Source of the DNA: Tistrella mobilis KA081020-065
GTDB lineage: Bacteria; Pseudomonadota; Alphaproteobacteria; Tistrellales; Tistrellaceae
Direction of reading: 5' to 3'
NCBI RefSeq assembly: GCF_000264455.2
Contig: NC_017958.1
Location: 310,001 to 374,000, forward strand
DNA: 64,000 nucleotides
The notes beneath the pieces were generated by a model that worked only from the letters and a program-made list of their open reading frames with translations, searched no databases and was not told the DNA's origin. Both the position numbers and the translations under genes were made by a program. This document shows, piece by piece, positions 24,862 through 33,421 of this stretch (its first letter is position 1; each line of letters starts with the position of its first letter).

Positions 24862-26265
24862 ATGACCACGCCCACCTCTCATGACGATACCGCCACCCCC
24901 GGTGGGGTGGCGGGAACGTCCGACGAAGACGATCGCCTGGGCGGTCGGATCCGGCGCTATGCCCGGGTCGGCACCGGTGTCGGCGGCCTGGCCGCCCGGC
25001 TGGCGGGCGAGCGCCTGTTCGGCCTGCCGCTGGATCGCGGTCGCCATGCCGAGGATCTGCGCGCAGCCCTGGGCGGGCTGAAGGGGCCGCTGATGAAGGC
25101 GGCCCAGATCCTGTCCACCATTCCCGACGCGCTGCCACGCGAATATGCCGAAGAACTGGCCCAGCTTCAGGCCGATGCGCCCTCGATGGGCTGGCTGTTC
25201 GTCAAGCGGCGCATGGCGACCGAACTCGGGCCCGACTGGCGCAGCCGGTTCGGCAGCTTCGAACGCGAGGCCGTGGCCGCCGCCTCTCTGGGGCAGGTCC
25301 ACAAGGCCACCACCCATGACGGCCGGGCGCTTGCCTGCAAGCTGCAATATCCCGACATGGCCTCCGCGGTGGAGGCGGATCTGCGTCAGTTGAAGCTGAT
25401 CTTCGGCATCTACCGCCGCTATGACCGGGCGATCAACCCCGACCAGATCCATGCCGAACTGTCGGCGCGGCTCAGGGAAGAGCTGGATTACGGCCGCGAG
25501 GGCCGGCAGATGCGGCTCTATGCCCATATGCTGCGGGGCGAACCCGATGTGCATGTGCCCGACTGGCTGCCGGAGCTGTCGACGAAGCGGCTGCTGACCA
25601 TGACCTGGCTCGACGGCGCCCGGCTGATGTCGTTCCGCGACGCAGATCAGACGGTGCGCGACCGGATCGCCATGAACATGTTCCGGGCCTGGTACGTGCC
25701 CTTCTACGAGTACGGCGTGATCCATGGCGACCCGCATCTGGGCAACTACGCCGTCCGCCCCGAGGATCACGGGATCAACCTGCTCGATTTCGGCTGCATC
25801 CGTGTATTCCGGCCAGGCTTCGTGAAGGGGGTGATCGACCTCTATCACGCGCTCGACCGCAAGGACGACGAGCTGGCGGTGGAAGCCTACCGCGCCTGGG
25901 GTTTCGAGAAGATCGACAAGACCCTGCTCGAGGTGCTGAACACCTGGGCCGGTTTCCTCTACCGGCCGCTGCTGGAAGACCGGGTGCAGCGGATTCAGGA
26001 AGAAAGCAGCGGCCAGTACGGCCGCGCGGTGGCCGAGAAGGTCCATGCCGAACTGAAGCGGTTGGGCGGCGTTACCCCGCCGCGCGAATTCGTGCTGATG
26101 GACCGGGCCGCGATCGGGCTGGGATCGGTCTTCCTGCATCTGAAGGCCGAAATCAACTGGCACCGGATGTTCCGCGATCTGATCGACGATTTCGATGTCA
26201 ACACCCTGACCAGCCGTCAGGAGGCAGCACTGGCGGCGGTGGATCTGGACCGTCCGGCCGATTGA
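24862..26265 (+). CDS. ABC1/UbiB (ADCK)-family atypical kinase
   Basis: A 467-residue member of the ABC1/COQ8 family, which supports ubiquinone biosynthesis through an unusual ATPase activity. Family marks are LKGPLMKAAQILSTIPDALP (the KxGQ motif reads KAAQ), the alanine-rich loop AAASLGQVHKA with the lysine strand ALACKLQYPDM, catalytic GVIHGDPHLGNYAV and metal-binding LLDFGCIR. KAAQ/KVAQ appears to be a subgroup feature of alphaproteobacterial homologues rather than a defect. There is no C-terminal membrane helix, unlike E. coli UbiB. It follows pepF and is ended by a strong hairpin. Confidence 0.9.
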   Translation: MTTPTSHDDTATPGGVAGTSDEDDRLGGRIRRYARVGTGVGGLAARLAGERLFGLPLDRGRHAEDLRAALGGLKGPLMKAAQILSTIPDALPREYAEELAQLQADAPSMGWLFVKRRMATELGPDWRSRFGSFEREAVAAASLGQVHKATTHDGRALACKLQYPDMASAVEADLRQLKLIFGIYRRYDRAINPDQIHAELSARLREELDYGREGRQMRLYAHMLRGEPDVHVPDWLPELSTKRLLTMTWLDGARLMSFRDADQTVRDRIAMNMFRAWYVPFYEYGVIHGDPHLGNYAVRPEDHGINLLDFGCIRVFRPGFVKGVIDLYHALDRKDDELAVEAYRAWGFEKIDKTLLEVLNTWAGFLYRPLLEDRVQRIQEESSGQYGRAVAEKVHAELKRLGGVTPPREFVLMDRAAIGLGSVFLHLKAEINWHRMFRDLIDDFDVNTLTSRQEAALAAVDLDRPAD

Positions 26266-26283
26266 CGTCCGGTGCCTGATCAT

Positions 26284-26319
26284 TGGCCGGTTCCGCAGGG
26301 GCCGCCGCGGAACCGGCCA
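26284..26319 (+). terminator. Terminator after the ABC1-kinase gene
   Basis: A perfect 13-bp stem TGGCCGGTTCCGC / GCGGAACCGGCCA with a 10-base loop begins 18 bases after the stop codon. A T-rich stretch follows after about ten bases. Confidence 0.65.
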
Positions 26320-26545
26320 CCTCATGTCATTTTCGTGGCAGGCGCCCCATATCGTGGCCCCCGCCGTGACATTATGCGGAGTCGCAGCGGAATCAGATGG
26401 TTACCTCGGTTACATAAAAAGCCGTCAAAATCCTTGATATAAAAATCATGGTTAACAGATGGTTTACGCTTGCCCAGTGTTCCGGGGGCCCCATATGACC
26501 CCTCATGACGGCGGGGCAAAGACGGGACATCGGGAGGGGCAAACC
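26320..26545 (+). promoter_or_regulatory. AT-rich promoter region of the second membrane paralogue
   Basis: Bases 26385-26470 are unusually AT-rich for this genome and include several runs of four to five A. They probably contain the promoter of the gene at 26546. An exact -35/-10 pair cannot be fixed with confidence. Confidence 0.4.
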
Positions 26546-27256
26546 ATGGTTGTCGACGGACTATTGGCCACCGAGGCCGCCGCGGCCGCGGCGGCGGTGC
26601 TCGCCGCCTTCAGACTTGCTCTTTTGCCGCACGAGGATGCACGTATCCGGCCGATGAGCCGGATTTTCGGCGTGCTGATGGGCATCTCGATCCTGGCCGG
26701 GCTGGGGCTTGCGATCGTGCAGCCCTCGGTTCTGCTGCTGATCGTCACCCTGCTTGCCATCTATACCCTGATCGCCGGCTGGCGGGCCACCACCCGACAG
26801 ACCGCCGAGCCGTCCACCGCCGACCGGATGATGTCGGGCGTGGTGATCGGCACCGGCCTTCTGACCGTGATGGCCGGGCTGACCGGCATGATCGGCCGCG
26901 AGGTCGACCCGGCGCTGGCGGCGGTGATGCCGGTTGCAGCCAACGTCGCCCTGCCGGTTCTGGGCCTGGTCGGCGCCTTCCTGGCGGTTCAGGACGTTCT
27001 GGAAGAACCGGGCCGGGTGCGGGTCGGCCGGCATATGGTGCGCATGCTTGGCGCGCTGGCCGCCACCGTCACGCTCGCCCTGGTGCTGCACCGCCCCTTC
27101 GCCAGCCTGGGTGGCGGCATGATCGCCGATGGCGCCCATTGGATGGTGCCGGCGGCCGTCACCCTGCCGATGATCACCATGTGGACGCTGAGGCTGCGCC
27201 GTGCCGTGGCCGCCATGGCGGCCAGGCGTCGCACGCCGCAGGAAGCGGTGAACTGA
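26546..27256 (+). CDS. Membrane protein of unknown function, paralogue of 12577-13212
   Basis: A 236-residue protein with about seven hydrophobic helices. The strong site GGGAGGGGC before the ATG at 26546 fixes the start over two upstream ATGs in frame. The middle and C-terminal parts resemble the gene at 12577-13212: LIAGWRATTRQTAEPSTADR, VMAGLTGMIG, PVLGLVGAFLAVQDVLEEPG and an RLRRAVAAMAARR tail. The N-terminus lacks the HVGAGALAL and DRHRR section of its paralogue. The TADR and QD segments shared by both may be functionally important. No family name is recognised. Confidence 0.75.
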   Translation: MVVDGLLATEAAAAAAAVLAAFRLALLPHEDARIRPMSRIFGVLMGISILAGLGLAIVQPSVLLLIVTLLAIYTLIAGWRATTRQTAEPSTADRMMSGVVIGTGLLTVMAGLTGMIGREVDPALAAVMPVAANVALPVLGLVGAFLAVQDVLEEPGRVRVGRHMVRMLGALAATVTLALVLHRPFASLGGGMIADGAHWMVPAAVTLPMITMWTLRLRRAVAAMAARRRTPQEAVN

Positions 27257-27283
27257 GACGCCGTGAGCCCGTGAGGGCGCCCG

Positions 27284-29938
27284 TCAGCCGGGCTGGGGCG
27301 CCTGATCACCGGGGACGGTTCTGACCCGTGTCAGGTCGGCGGCTGCCGCCTGTTCGCGCGCAGCTGCCATGCGATGCCCCGCCCAGCGTTCAAAATCCGC
27401 GGCATCCATCGGCCGGGCGATGGCATAGCCCTGGGCGACATCGCAGCCCCAGCTGCCCAGCAGCGTCAGGATTTCCTCGCTCTCCACCCCCTCGGCCACC
27501 ACCGAGAGCCCCAGATTGTGGCTCATGCCGATGGTCGAGCGCACGATCACCGCATCCTCGCTCGCCGCCGAGAGATCGCGGATGAAGGACTGATCGATCT
27601 TCAGTTCCTGCACCGGCAGCCGCTTCAGATGGGCGAGCGAGGAATAGCCGGTGCCGAAATCATCCACCGAGATCGTCACGCCGCTCCGTCTCAGCCCTTC
27701 CAGCACCGCACGCGACCGGTCGGGGTCGGTCATGATCGCACTCTCCGTCACCTCCAGCGTCAGCCGCCCGCCCTCGATCCCCTCGGCCTCCAGGCTGCGG
27801 CCGACGAAGCCCACGAGATCCGGATCATCCAGATCCAGGGCCGAGATGTTGACCGACAGCCCGATATCGAGCCCGGCCAGCCGCCAGCTGCGCATCCGGC
27901 GCACCGCCTCTCTGATCACCCAGCGGGTCACCCCCCGGGTGGCACCGCTCTGCTCGGCGAGCGGGATGAATTCGGCCGGCGAAATCATGCCATAGGTGGG
28001 ATGCTGCCAGCGGATCAGCGCTTCCGCCGCCACCAGCCGGCCGGTGGCGACATGGATCTTGGGCTGATAGAGCAGCCGGAACTCGCCATGTTCCGCCGCA
28101 TGGCGCAGGTCGCGGATGAGGGCGATCCGGCGGCGATGGTCGTCGTCGCGCCCGGCCTGGTAGAGCTGGATCCGCCGCGGCAGGCGCGCTGCATCCTGCA
28201 TGGCGATCGCCGCCCGCCGCAGCAGATCCTCGGCCGTGCGCGCGTCGTCGGGATGGATCACGATCCCCACCCGGCAGGCGATCGACATATCGGTGCCGCC
28301 CACCTGCTGGGGCACCGCGAACAGCCGCTGGATGCGATCGGCCGCGATCATGGCGCGCGCCTGGTCGGTCCCGGGCATCAGCACCAGGAATTCATCGGCC
28401 AGCAGGCGTGCTGCGATTTCCCCCGGCGCCAGGGTCGTCTCCAGCCGCCGGCCCAGCTGGCGCAGCACGGCATCGCCGCCGGCATGGCCGATCGCCTCGT
28501 TCACCGCACCGAAATCGCTGAGACCCAGATGCAGCACCGCCACCGGCTGGCCGCGCTCCACCGCCGCTTCCAGCCAGTCTTCGGCCGCCCGGCGGTTCAG
28601 AAGACCGGTCAGTTCGTCATGGCGCGCCTTGTGGCTGGCTTCGCGCTCGATCTCCGCCATGTGCAGCCGGGCAGCTTCTTCCCGGCGTTCGGCGGCGAAG
28701 CGGCGCTCCCGTTGCTGGTTCATGGAATCGGCCAGACCGAAGGCCAGCAGCATCACCTCGATCGACGAGCCCACGATCAGCGGCCAGATCCGGAAACCGC
28801 TGGCCGGCAGCAACTCGCTCAGCTCCAGATAGTGCAGGGCCACGGCGACGATCAGGGCGAAGAAGGCCGGCACCGTGAAGCGGGCCTCGCGCACGCCCTT
28901 GAACAGCAGATGGACGTTCAGCAGATAGACCACCACCACCAGCAGCAGGCCGATCAGGCTGAACGCCACCGCCAGCACATACTGTCCGAAGGCCAGCGGC
29001 ACCAGCCCCGACAGGGCTGCGATCATCAACAGGCTGACCGCCCGTCGGGTGATCACCGACACATGGCGATGCAGCCGGACATAGCGCACCACGAACAGGC
29101 TGCCGGTCACGAAGGCCAGGATGATCGATCCGGCGGTCATGGCGTTGCCGAAGGCCGGCAGATCCGGCCAGACATACTGAAAACCATAGCCGCGATAGCT
29201 GGCGCTGCCGGCCAGCACCGCCAGCAGATGCAGGACATAGAGGCCGACCGGCCCCTGCCGGGTGGCCAGAAAGACCAGAAGATTGAACGAGGCCAGGGCC
29301 GCGAGCCCGCCATGGAACATCGACAGCAGCAGGCTTTCGCGCCCTGAGGCGGTGAAGAAGCCGGTATAGTCATAGAGCCTGAACGGCATCATCGCGAACA
29401 GGCCGTCATGGGTATCGAAGCGCAGATAGACCGTCACGCTCGCATCCGGCGGCAGATGATAGGGCAATGCCAGATCGCGATAGGGCATGAGCCGGCTGTC
29501 GAAGGGCCGCCGGTCGCCGCTTTGGTTGGCCAGCAGCACCCGGCCGTCGGGGTCGGTGACGTACCAGTCCACATAATCCTGCTGCGACGTGCCCAGATCG
29601 AGCACCACCCGCGCCGTGCGGGCCGAGGGGTTGGTCAGCGTCACCCGGGCCCACCAGGCCATGTCGGGGGCATAGCCGAAGCGCAGAACCCGGTTCGGCG
29701 TAGCCGTCCAGCCGGTGGCCCGGCGCGCCGCCTCGAGATCCATGCCGCCGCCTGGGTCGGGCAGGAGGCGGGTATAGGGCGCCAGGTCGACCCCGGCCCC
29801 GATGCCTTCGGTCATCACCGCCGGTGCCTCTGCGGCAATCGCGGCCCGCACCGCGCCGCCCCCCGCCATCAGGGATGCCAGAAACAGCATCCCGATCAGG
29901 GCGAGGCACAGGCGGCAGCGGACCGATCCCGGAGGCAT
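27284..29938 (-). CDS. 7TM sensor with degenerate GGDEF and EAL domains
   Basis: An 884-residue membrane c-di-GMP protein. A signal peptide (1-40) leads to a periplasmic 7TMR-DISM extracellular beta domain (about 45-185), seven membrane helices (190-400), a short coiled coil, a GGDEF domain (about 440-600) and an EAL domain (620-870). The GGDEF active loop reads LLADEF, so diguanylate cyclase activity is unlikely. EAL is intact: AEALIRWQHP, LEVTESAIM, VDDFGTGYSSLAHLKRLPV and ELKIDQSFI. I predict a c-di-GMP phosphodiesterase responding to an external ligand. The ATG at 29938 is preferred; an overlapping TTG at 29944 would couple it to the upstream M20 gene. Confidence 0.88.
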   Translation of the reverse strand: MPPGSVRCRLCLALIGMLFLASLMAGGGAVRAAIAAEAPAVMTEGIGAGVDLAPYTRLLPDPGGGMDLEAARRATGWTATPNRVLRFGYAPDMAWWARVTLTNPSARTARVVLDLGTSQQDYVDWYVTDPDGRVLLANQSGDRRPFDSRLMPYRDLALPYHLPPDASVTVYLRFDTHDGLFAMMPFRLYDYTGFFTASGRESLLLSMFHGGLAALASFNLLVFLATRQGPVGLYVLHLLAVLAGSASYRGYGFQYVWPDLPAFGNAMTAGSIILAFVTGSLFVVRYVRLHRHVSVITRRAVSLLMIAALSGLVPLAFGQYVLAVAFSLIGLLLVVVVYLLNVHLLFKGVREARFTVPAFFALIVAVALHYLELSELLPASGFRIWPLIVGSSIEVMLLAFGLADSMNQQRERRFAAERREEAARLHMAEIEREASHKARHDELTGLLNRRAAEDWLEAAVERGQPVAVLHLGLSDFGAVNEAIGHAGGDAVLRQLGRRLETTLAPGEIAARLLADEFLVLMPGTDQARAMIAADRIQRLFAVPQQVGGTDMSIACRVGIVIHPDDARTAEDLLRRAAIAMQDAARLPRRIQLYQAGRDDDHRRRIALIRDLRHAAEHGEFRLLYQPKIHVATGRLVAAEALIRWQHPTYGMISPAEFIPLAEQSGATRGVTRWVIREAVRRMRSWRLAGLDIGLSVNISALDLDDPDLVGFVGRSLEAEGIEGGRLTLEVTESAIMTDPDRSRAVLEGLRRSGVTISVDDFGTGYSSLAHLKRLPVQELKIDQSFIRDLSAASEDAVIVRSTIGMSHNLGLSVVAEGVESEEILTLLGSWGCDVAQGYAIARPMDAADFERWAGHRMAAAREQAAAADLTRVRTVPGDQAPQPG

Positions 29939-29940
29939 GG

Positions 29941-31146
29941 TCAAGCGCCTGCCGGCGCCGAGGCTTCGGCCAGCGCCACCCAGAAGGCGGCGGCATCGCC
30001 CAGGACCGCATCGTTGAAATCATAGCCGGGGTTGTGGATCATGCAGCTGGTCGGCCCCGACTCAACACCATTGCCCACCACCAGATAGCAGCCGGGAACG
30101 CCCTCCAGCATATAGGCGAAATCCTCGCTGCCCATCGATGCCTCGGGGATGTCGATCACCCGTCCGGCACCGAAGGCGTCCACCGCCACCGCACGCGCAA
30201 AGGCGGTCGCCTCGGCGTCGTTGATCACCGCCGGATAGCCCCGGTCCACCTGGACGGTCGCCGTCGCCCCCCAGGCGGCGGCCTGGCCGGCGACCAGCTC
30301 GCGGATGCGCATCTCGATCAGGCTGCGGGTCTCGGGGTCGGTGGTGCGCACGCTCGCCTTCAGCACCGCCGTTTCGGGGATGACGTTCGCCGCCTCGCCG
30401 GCCCGGAACGCGCCCACCGTCACAACGGCCTGCCGGGTGGGCGGCACGTTGCGCGCGACGACCGATTGCAGGGCCAGCACGATCGCCGATCCGGCCACGA
30501 TCGGGTCCACGGCCCGTTCGGGATAGGCGCCATGGCCGCCGCGGCCGCGGACGGTGATCACGTAATCGTCCGATGCCGCCGTCAGCGCACCCGGGCGGAA
30601 GCCGAACACGCCGGCAGGCAGCCCCGGCATGTTGTGCAGGGCATAGATCCGATCGACCGGGAAGCGGGTGAACAGCCCGTCGCGCATCATCACCGCCGCC
30701 CCGCCGCCATGCTCCTCGGCGGGCTGGAAGATCACCCGCAATGTGCCGCGGAAGCGCCGTCGTTCGGCCAGGCAGCGCGCGGCCGCCAGCAGGATGGTGG
30801 TGTGGCCGTCATGGCCGCAGGCATGCATCCGGCCGTCATGCAGGCTGGCATGGGGCAGGCCGGTGGTTTCCGTGATCGGCAGGGCGTCCATGTCGGCGCG
30901 GATGCCGATCACCGGCCCCGGCCCGGTGGTCAGGGTGCCGACGACACCGGTCCCGCCCAGGCCTTCATGAACCTCCCACCCCCAATCGGCCAGCGATCGG
31001 GCCACCAGCGCGGCGGTCCGCCGTTCTTCGAACGCCAGTTCCGGATGGCGATGCAGATCGTGGCGCAGCGCCACCATTTCATGCAGCCAGGCTGCGATCT
31101 GACGGCCTGGTCCACTCGGCTTCGACTGCGGCTGGGGGGCGGACAT
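29941..31146 (-). CDS. M20-family amidohydrolase (hippurate/N-acyl amino acid hydrolase type)
   Basis: A 401-residue metal-dependent hydrolase expected to remove acyl groups from N-acyl amino acids. It shows RHDLHRHPELAFEE near 28, the metal-binding MHACGHDGHTTILL near 105, the acid/base FQPAEEHGGGA near 140, and the dimerisation domain VRGRGGHGAYPERAVDP. The C-terminal ligand histidine lies in CMIHNPGYDFND. It sits immediately before the EAL gene (stop and start nearly overlapping), so both may share a transcript from the promoter region at 31147-31374, although a functional link is not obvious. Confidence 0.9.
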   Translation of the reverse strand: MSAPQPQSKPSGPGRQIAAWLHEMVALRHDLHRHPELAFEERRTAALVARSLADWGWEVHEGLGGTGVVGTLTTGPGPVIGIRADMDALPITETTGLPHASLHDGRMHACGHDGHTTILLAAARCLAERRRFRGTLRVIFQPAEEHGGGAAVMMRDGLFTRFPVDRIYALHNMPGLPAGVFGFRPGALTAASDDYVITVRGRGGHGAYPERAVDPIVAGSAIVLALQSVVARNVPPTRQAVVTVGAFRAGEAANVIPETAVLKASVRTTDPETRSLIEMRIRELVAGQAAAWGATATVQVDRGYPAVINDAEATAFARAVAVDAFGAGRVIDIPEASMGSEDFAYMLEGVPGCYLVVGNGVESGPTSCMIHNPGYDFNDAVLGDAAAFWVALAEASAPAGA

Positions 31147-31374
31147 GAAGCAACCTCCGGTTCACCACGATTTGCCCGGATGAGCATAACAGGATGCAAT
31201 GGCCGCGCTTCATCAAATCGCCAGACGGAACAACCGCGCTTTACCGTCGTCGCCGCAAATTTTACAACCTTATGTATATGATTTTCTGTCATTTAATTCC
31301 GATTAGTCGTGACTCTTTATTAACCTCAGGTAGAATGTTGATGTTTCTACAACCCCCGTATGGAGGGAGACGCC
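31147..31374. promoter_or_regulatory. AT-rich divergent region upstream of the HDO cluster
   Basis: The gap between the divergent M20 gene and the 55-residue gene. Bases 31240-31350 are far more AT-rich than the genome average, which marks a likely strong promoter for the operon to the right. I do not see a clean operator. Confidence 0.45.
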
Positions 31375-31542
31375 ATGAGCGACAATGTGGTGGACGTCAG
31401 GGAGACGGTGGCGAAGCTCGGGCTGGACGCGAAGGAGCCCGACATCGCCCTTCGCACCGGGCTGACCGGCGGCAAGACCTTTCTGGTCCAGATCCGTCCG
31501 GCCACCCAGGAGAAGCCGGTGCTGATCGCCGTGCATCTCTGA
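31375..31542 (+). CDS. 55-residue small protein, first gene of the HDO cluster (possible precursor or accessory peptide)
   Basis: The ATG at 31375 has a good GGAGGGAG site. The 55 residues divide into a charged N-terminal part (MSDNVVDVRETVAKLGLDAK) and a C-terminal part with G, T and K residues (LRTGLTGGKTFLVQIRP, then PVLIAVHL). There are no cysteines and no signal peptide. I do not recognise a family. A leader-like acidic N-terminus, its position as first gene, and the stable hairpin just after it would fit a RiPP precursor, but an ordinary small protein or subunit of the next enzyme is equally possible. Confidence 0.6.
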   Translation: MSDNVVDVRETVAKLGLDAKEPDIALRTGLTGGKTFLVQIRPATQEKPVLIAVHL

Positions 31543-31564
31543 GCCGGCGACATCTGAACGATCG

Positions 31565-31596
31565 GGCGCCGACCCGGGGCTCCCCGGGCCGGCGCC
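31565..31596 (+). terminator. Intercistronic hairpin between the small gene and the ThDP enzyme gene
   Basis: A stem of 7 + 7 bp with one mismatch (GGCGCCG-A-CCCGGGG against CCCCGGG-C-CGGCGCC) sits in the 83-base gap and has no U-tract. It may act as a partial terminator or RNA-stabilising element that lets the first gene be expressed above the rest. Confidence 0.55.
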
Positions 31597-31625
31597 TTCC
31601 CCGCCGACGCCGAAGGAAGCCCCCG

Positions 31626-33383
31626 ATGAGCCACGCCGCTCCCGATCCGGCTGCATCGCGGATCGATGCCGATCCGGCCCCCCTGCTCCATGGCGGCATC
31701 GTCGCTGCCGCCCAGCTGCGCGCGCTGGGTATCGGGCATCTCTTCACGCTGACCGGCGGGCATCTGTCGCCGCTGTTCGACGGCTGCGCCCGCACCGGCA
31801 TCCGGCTGGTCGATTTCCGCCATGAACAGGCCGCCGCCCATGCCGCGGATGCCATGGCCCGGCTGACCCGCCAGGTCCAGGTATCGGCTGCAACCGCAGG
31901 TCCGGGCGTGGTCGGGGCCGCGGTCGCGGTCGCCAATGCCTGGGCGGCCGGCAGCCCGCTGATGCTGCTGGCCGGCCGCAATCCCGGGGCCACGGAAGGC
32001 ATGGGTGCGCTGCAGGAAGCCCCCCAGCTCGACATGCTGAAGCCCGTCACCCGCATGACCGCGACACCGGGCGATCTGTGGCGCCTGCCCGAATTGCTGG
32101 CAGAGGCCGCCGCCACCGCCATGGTGCCGCGGCCGGCCCCCGTGGCGCTGGATCTGCCCTTCGACCTGCTGATGGGCCGCATGCCGGCCGATGCGCTCAG
32201 TTTCGCGCAGGGGCGCGGCCAGAGCCACGCCCCCGCCGCCGATCCGGATGCCGTGGCCAAGACCGCCGCCCTGCTCCGCGCCGCCCGCACCCCCCTGCTG
32301 CTGGCCGGATCGGGCGTCTATTGGGCGGGGGTGGAAGAGGCGCTCGACCGTTTCGTGCGCGAGACCGGCTGCCCGGTCTTCGCCAATGGTGCCGCCCGCG
32401 GCATCCTGCCGCCGGATCATCCGCAGATGCACAATGCCGCCCGCGCCCGCGCCCTGCCCGCGGCCGATCTGATCATCGCGGTCGGCATCGATTTCGACTT
32501 CCGCCTGAATTACGGCCGCGCACCGCTGATCGACCCCGATTGCGTGATCGTCCATGTCGATGCAGACCCCGCCAGGCTCGGCCGCAATCGCGGCGCGGTC
32601 ATGGGCGTCACGGCCAGCCCGCGCCATTTCCTGACCGCCCTGGCCCAGGCTTTCGAGGCCGATGGCCACCGGGTGCCGGCCGCCTGGCCCGAACAGCTTG
32701 CCGCCCGCGATGCCAGGGCGGCCCGCGCACGTCAAGACCGCCTGGACGGCGACGGCCCGATCGACCATGCCCGTTTCGCGGCCGAGGCCGCCCGGTTCGT
32801 CACCCCCGACACCGTCACCATCGGCGATGGCGGCGACGTGATCGCCGAAACCGCCGGCGCCATTCCGGTCGGCCGCCCGGGCCACTGGATGGATCCGGGC
32901 CCCTTCGGCTGCCTGGGCATCGGCCTGCCCTTCGCCATCGCCGCCCGCCTGGCCCGGCCCGCATGCCCGGTGCTGGCGGTGCAGGGCGACGGCGCCTTCG
33001 GCTTCAACGCCATGGAAATCGACAGCGCCGTGCGCGCAAAGACCGGCTTCGTGGTGCTGATCGGCAATGACGGCGCCTGGGGCGAGATGCGCAATTTCCA
33101 CGACGACATTTTCGGCGACGCCAATCTCGACGGCCAGTTCTTAAGCCGCGCCACCCGCTATGACCGCCTGGCCGAAGCGCTGGGCGGCCATGGCGAGCGG
33201 GTGGAGCGCGCCGCGGGCATCGCCCCCGCCCTGGCCCGTGCCGCGCGCGCCGCCGAAGCGGGCGTGCCGGCCGTGGTCGAGGTGATGCTCGATCCGGCCG
33301 CCCGCCGCCCGGCCGGCGCCGTCTCGGGCAAGGCGATCGCCGCAGCCTTCGGCGGCGGCGATCCCGACGCCTTCAAGTCCTGA
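31626..33383 (+). CDS. Thiamine-diphosphate-dependent enzyme, acetolactate-synthase/acyloin-lyase like
   Basis: A 585-residue ThDP enzyme with the three usual domains. The pyrimidine domain (20-190) has catalytic Glu in FRHEQAAAHAADAMARL and the ATAGPGVVGAAVAVANAW stretch. A central domain follows (LLLAGSGVYWAGVEEALDRF). The pyrophosphate domain (390-560) has the metal-binding GDGAFGFNAMEIDSAVR with the downstream Asn in LIGNDGAWGEM. It resembles acetolactate synthase large subunits and oxalyl/2-hydroxyacyl-CoA lyases, but there is no small subunit gene, and it lies in an operon with HDO oxidases. Substrate is therefore unassigned: decarboxylation or carboligation of a 2-oxo acid is the likely chemistry. 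Start at 31626 follows AAGGAAG. Confidence 0.85.
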   Translation: MSHAAPDPAASRIDADPAPLLHGGIVAAAQLRALGIGHLFTLTGGHLSPLFDGCARTGIRLVDFRHEQAAAHAADAMARLTRQVQVSAATAGPGVVGAAVAVANAWAAGSPLMLLAGRNPGATEGMGALQEAPQLDMLKPVTRMTATPGDLWRLPELLAEAAATAMVPRPAPVALDLPFDLLMGRMPADALSFAQGRGQSHAPAADPDAVAKTAALLRAARTPLLLAGSGVYWAGVEEALDRFVRETGCPVFANGAARGILPPDHPQMHNAARARALPAADLIIAVGIDFDFRLNYGRAPLIDPDCVIVHVDADPARLGRNRGAVMGVTASPRHFLTALAQAFEADGHRVPAAWPEQLAARDARAARARQDRLDGDGPIDHARFAAEAARFVTPDTVTIGDGGDVIAETAGAIPVGRPGHWMDPGPFGCLGIGLPFAIAARLARPACPVLAVQGDGAFGFNAMEIDSAVRAKTGFVVLIGNDGAWGEMRNFHDDIFGDANLDGQFLSRATRYDRLAEALGGHGERVERAAGIAPALARAARAAEAGVPAVVEVMLDPAARRPAGAVSGKAIAAAFGGGDPDAFKS

Positions 33384-33421
33384 GCCTGGATGGATCCCGA
33401 TCACGAGAGGCGCCGTTCCCC

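Noticed and set aside
24862-26265. KAAQ instead of KxGQ as evidence of an inactive ABC1 kinase.
   Set aside because: All other motifs are intact, and I recall KVAQ/KAAQ in other alphaproteobacterial members, so this is probably a subgroup feature.
22807-26325. A 1172-codon open frame on the minus strand.
   Set aside because: It is antisense to pepF and the ABC1-kinase gene, both of which have complete family motifs. Long antisense frames are expected at this GC content. The translation is low-complexity, rich in H, Q, G and R.
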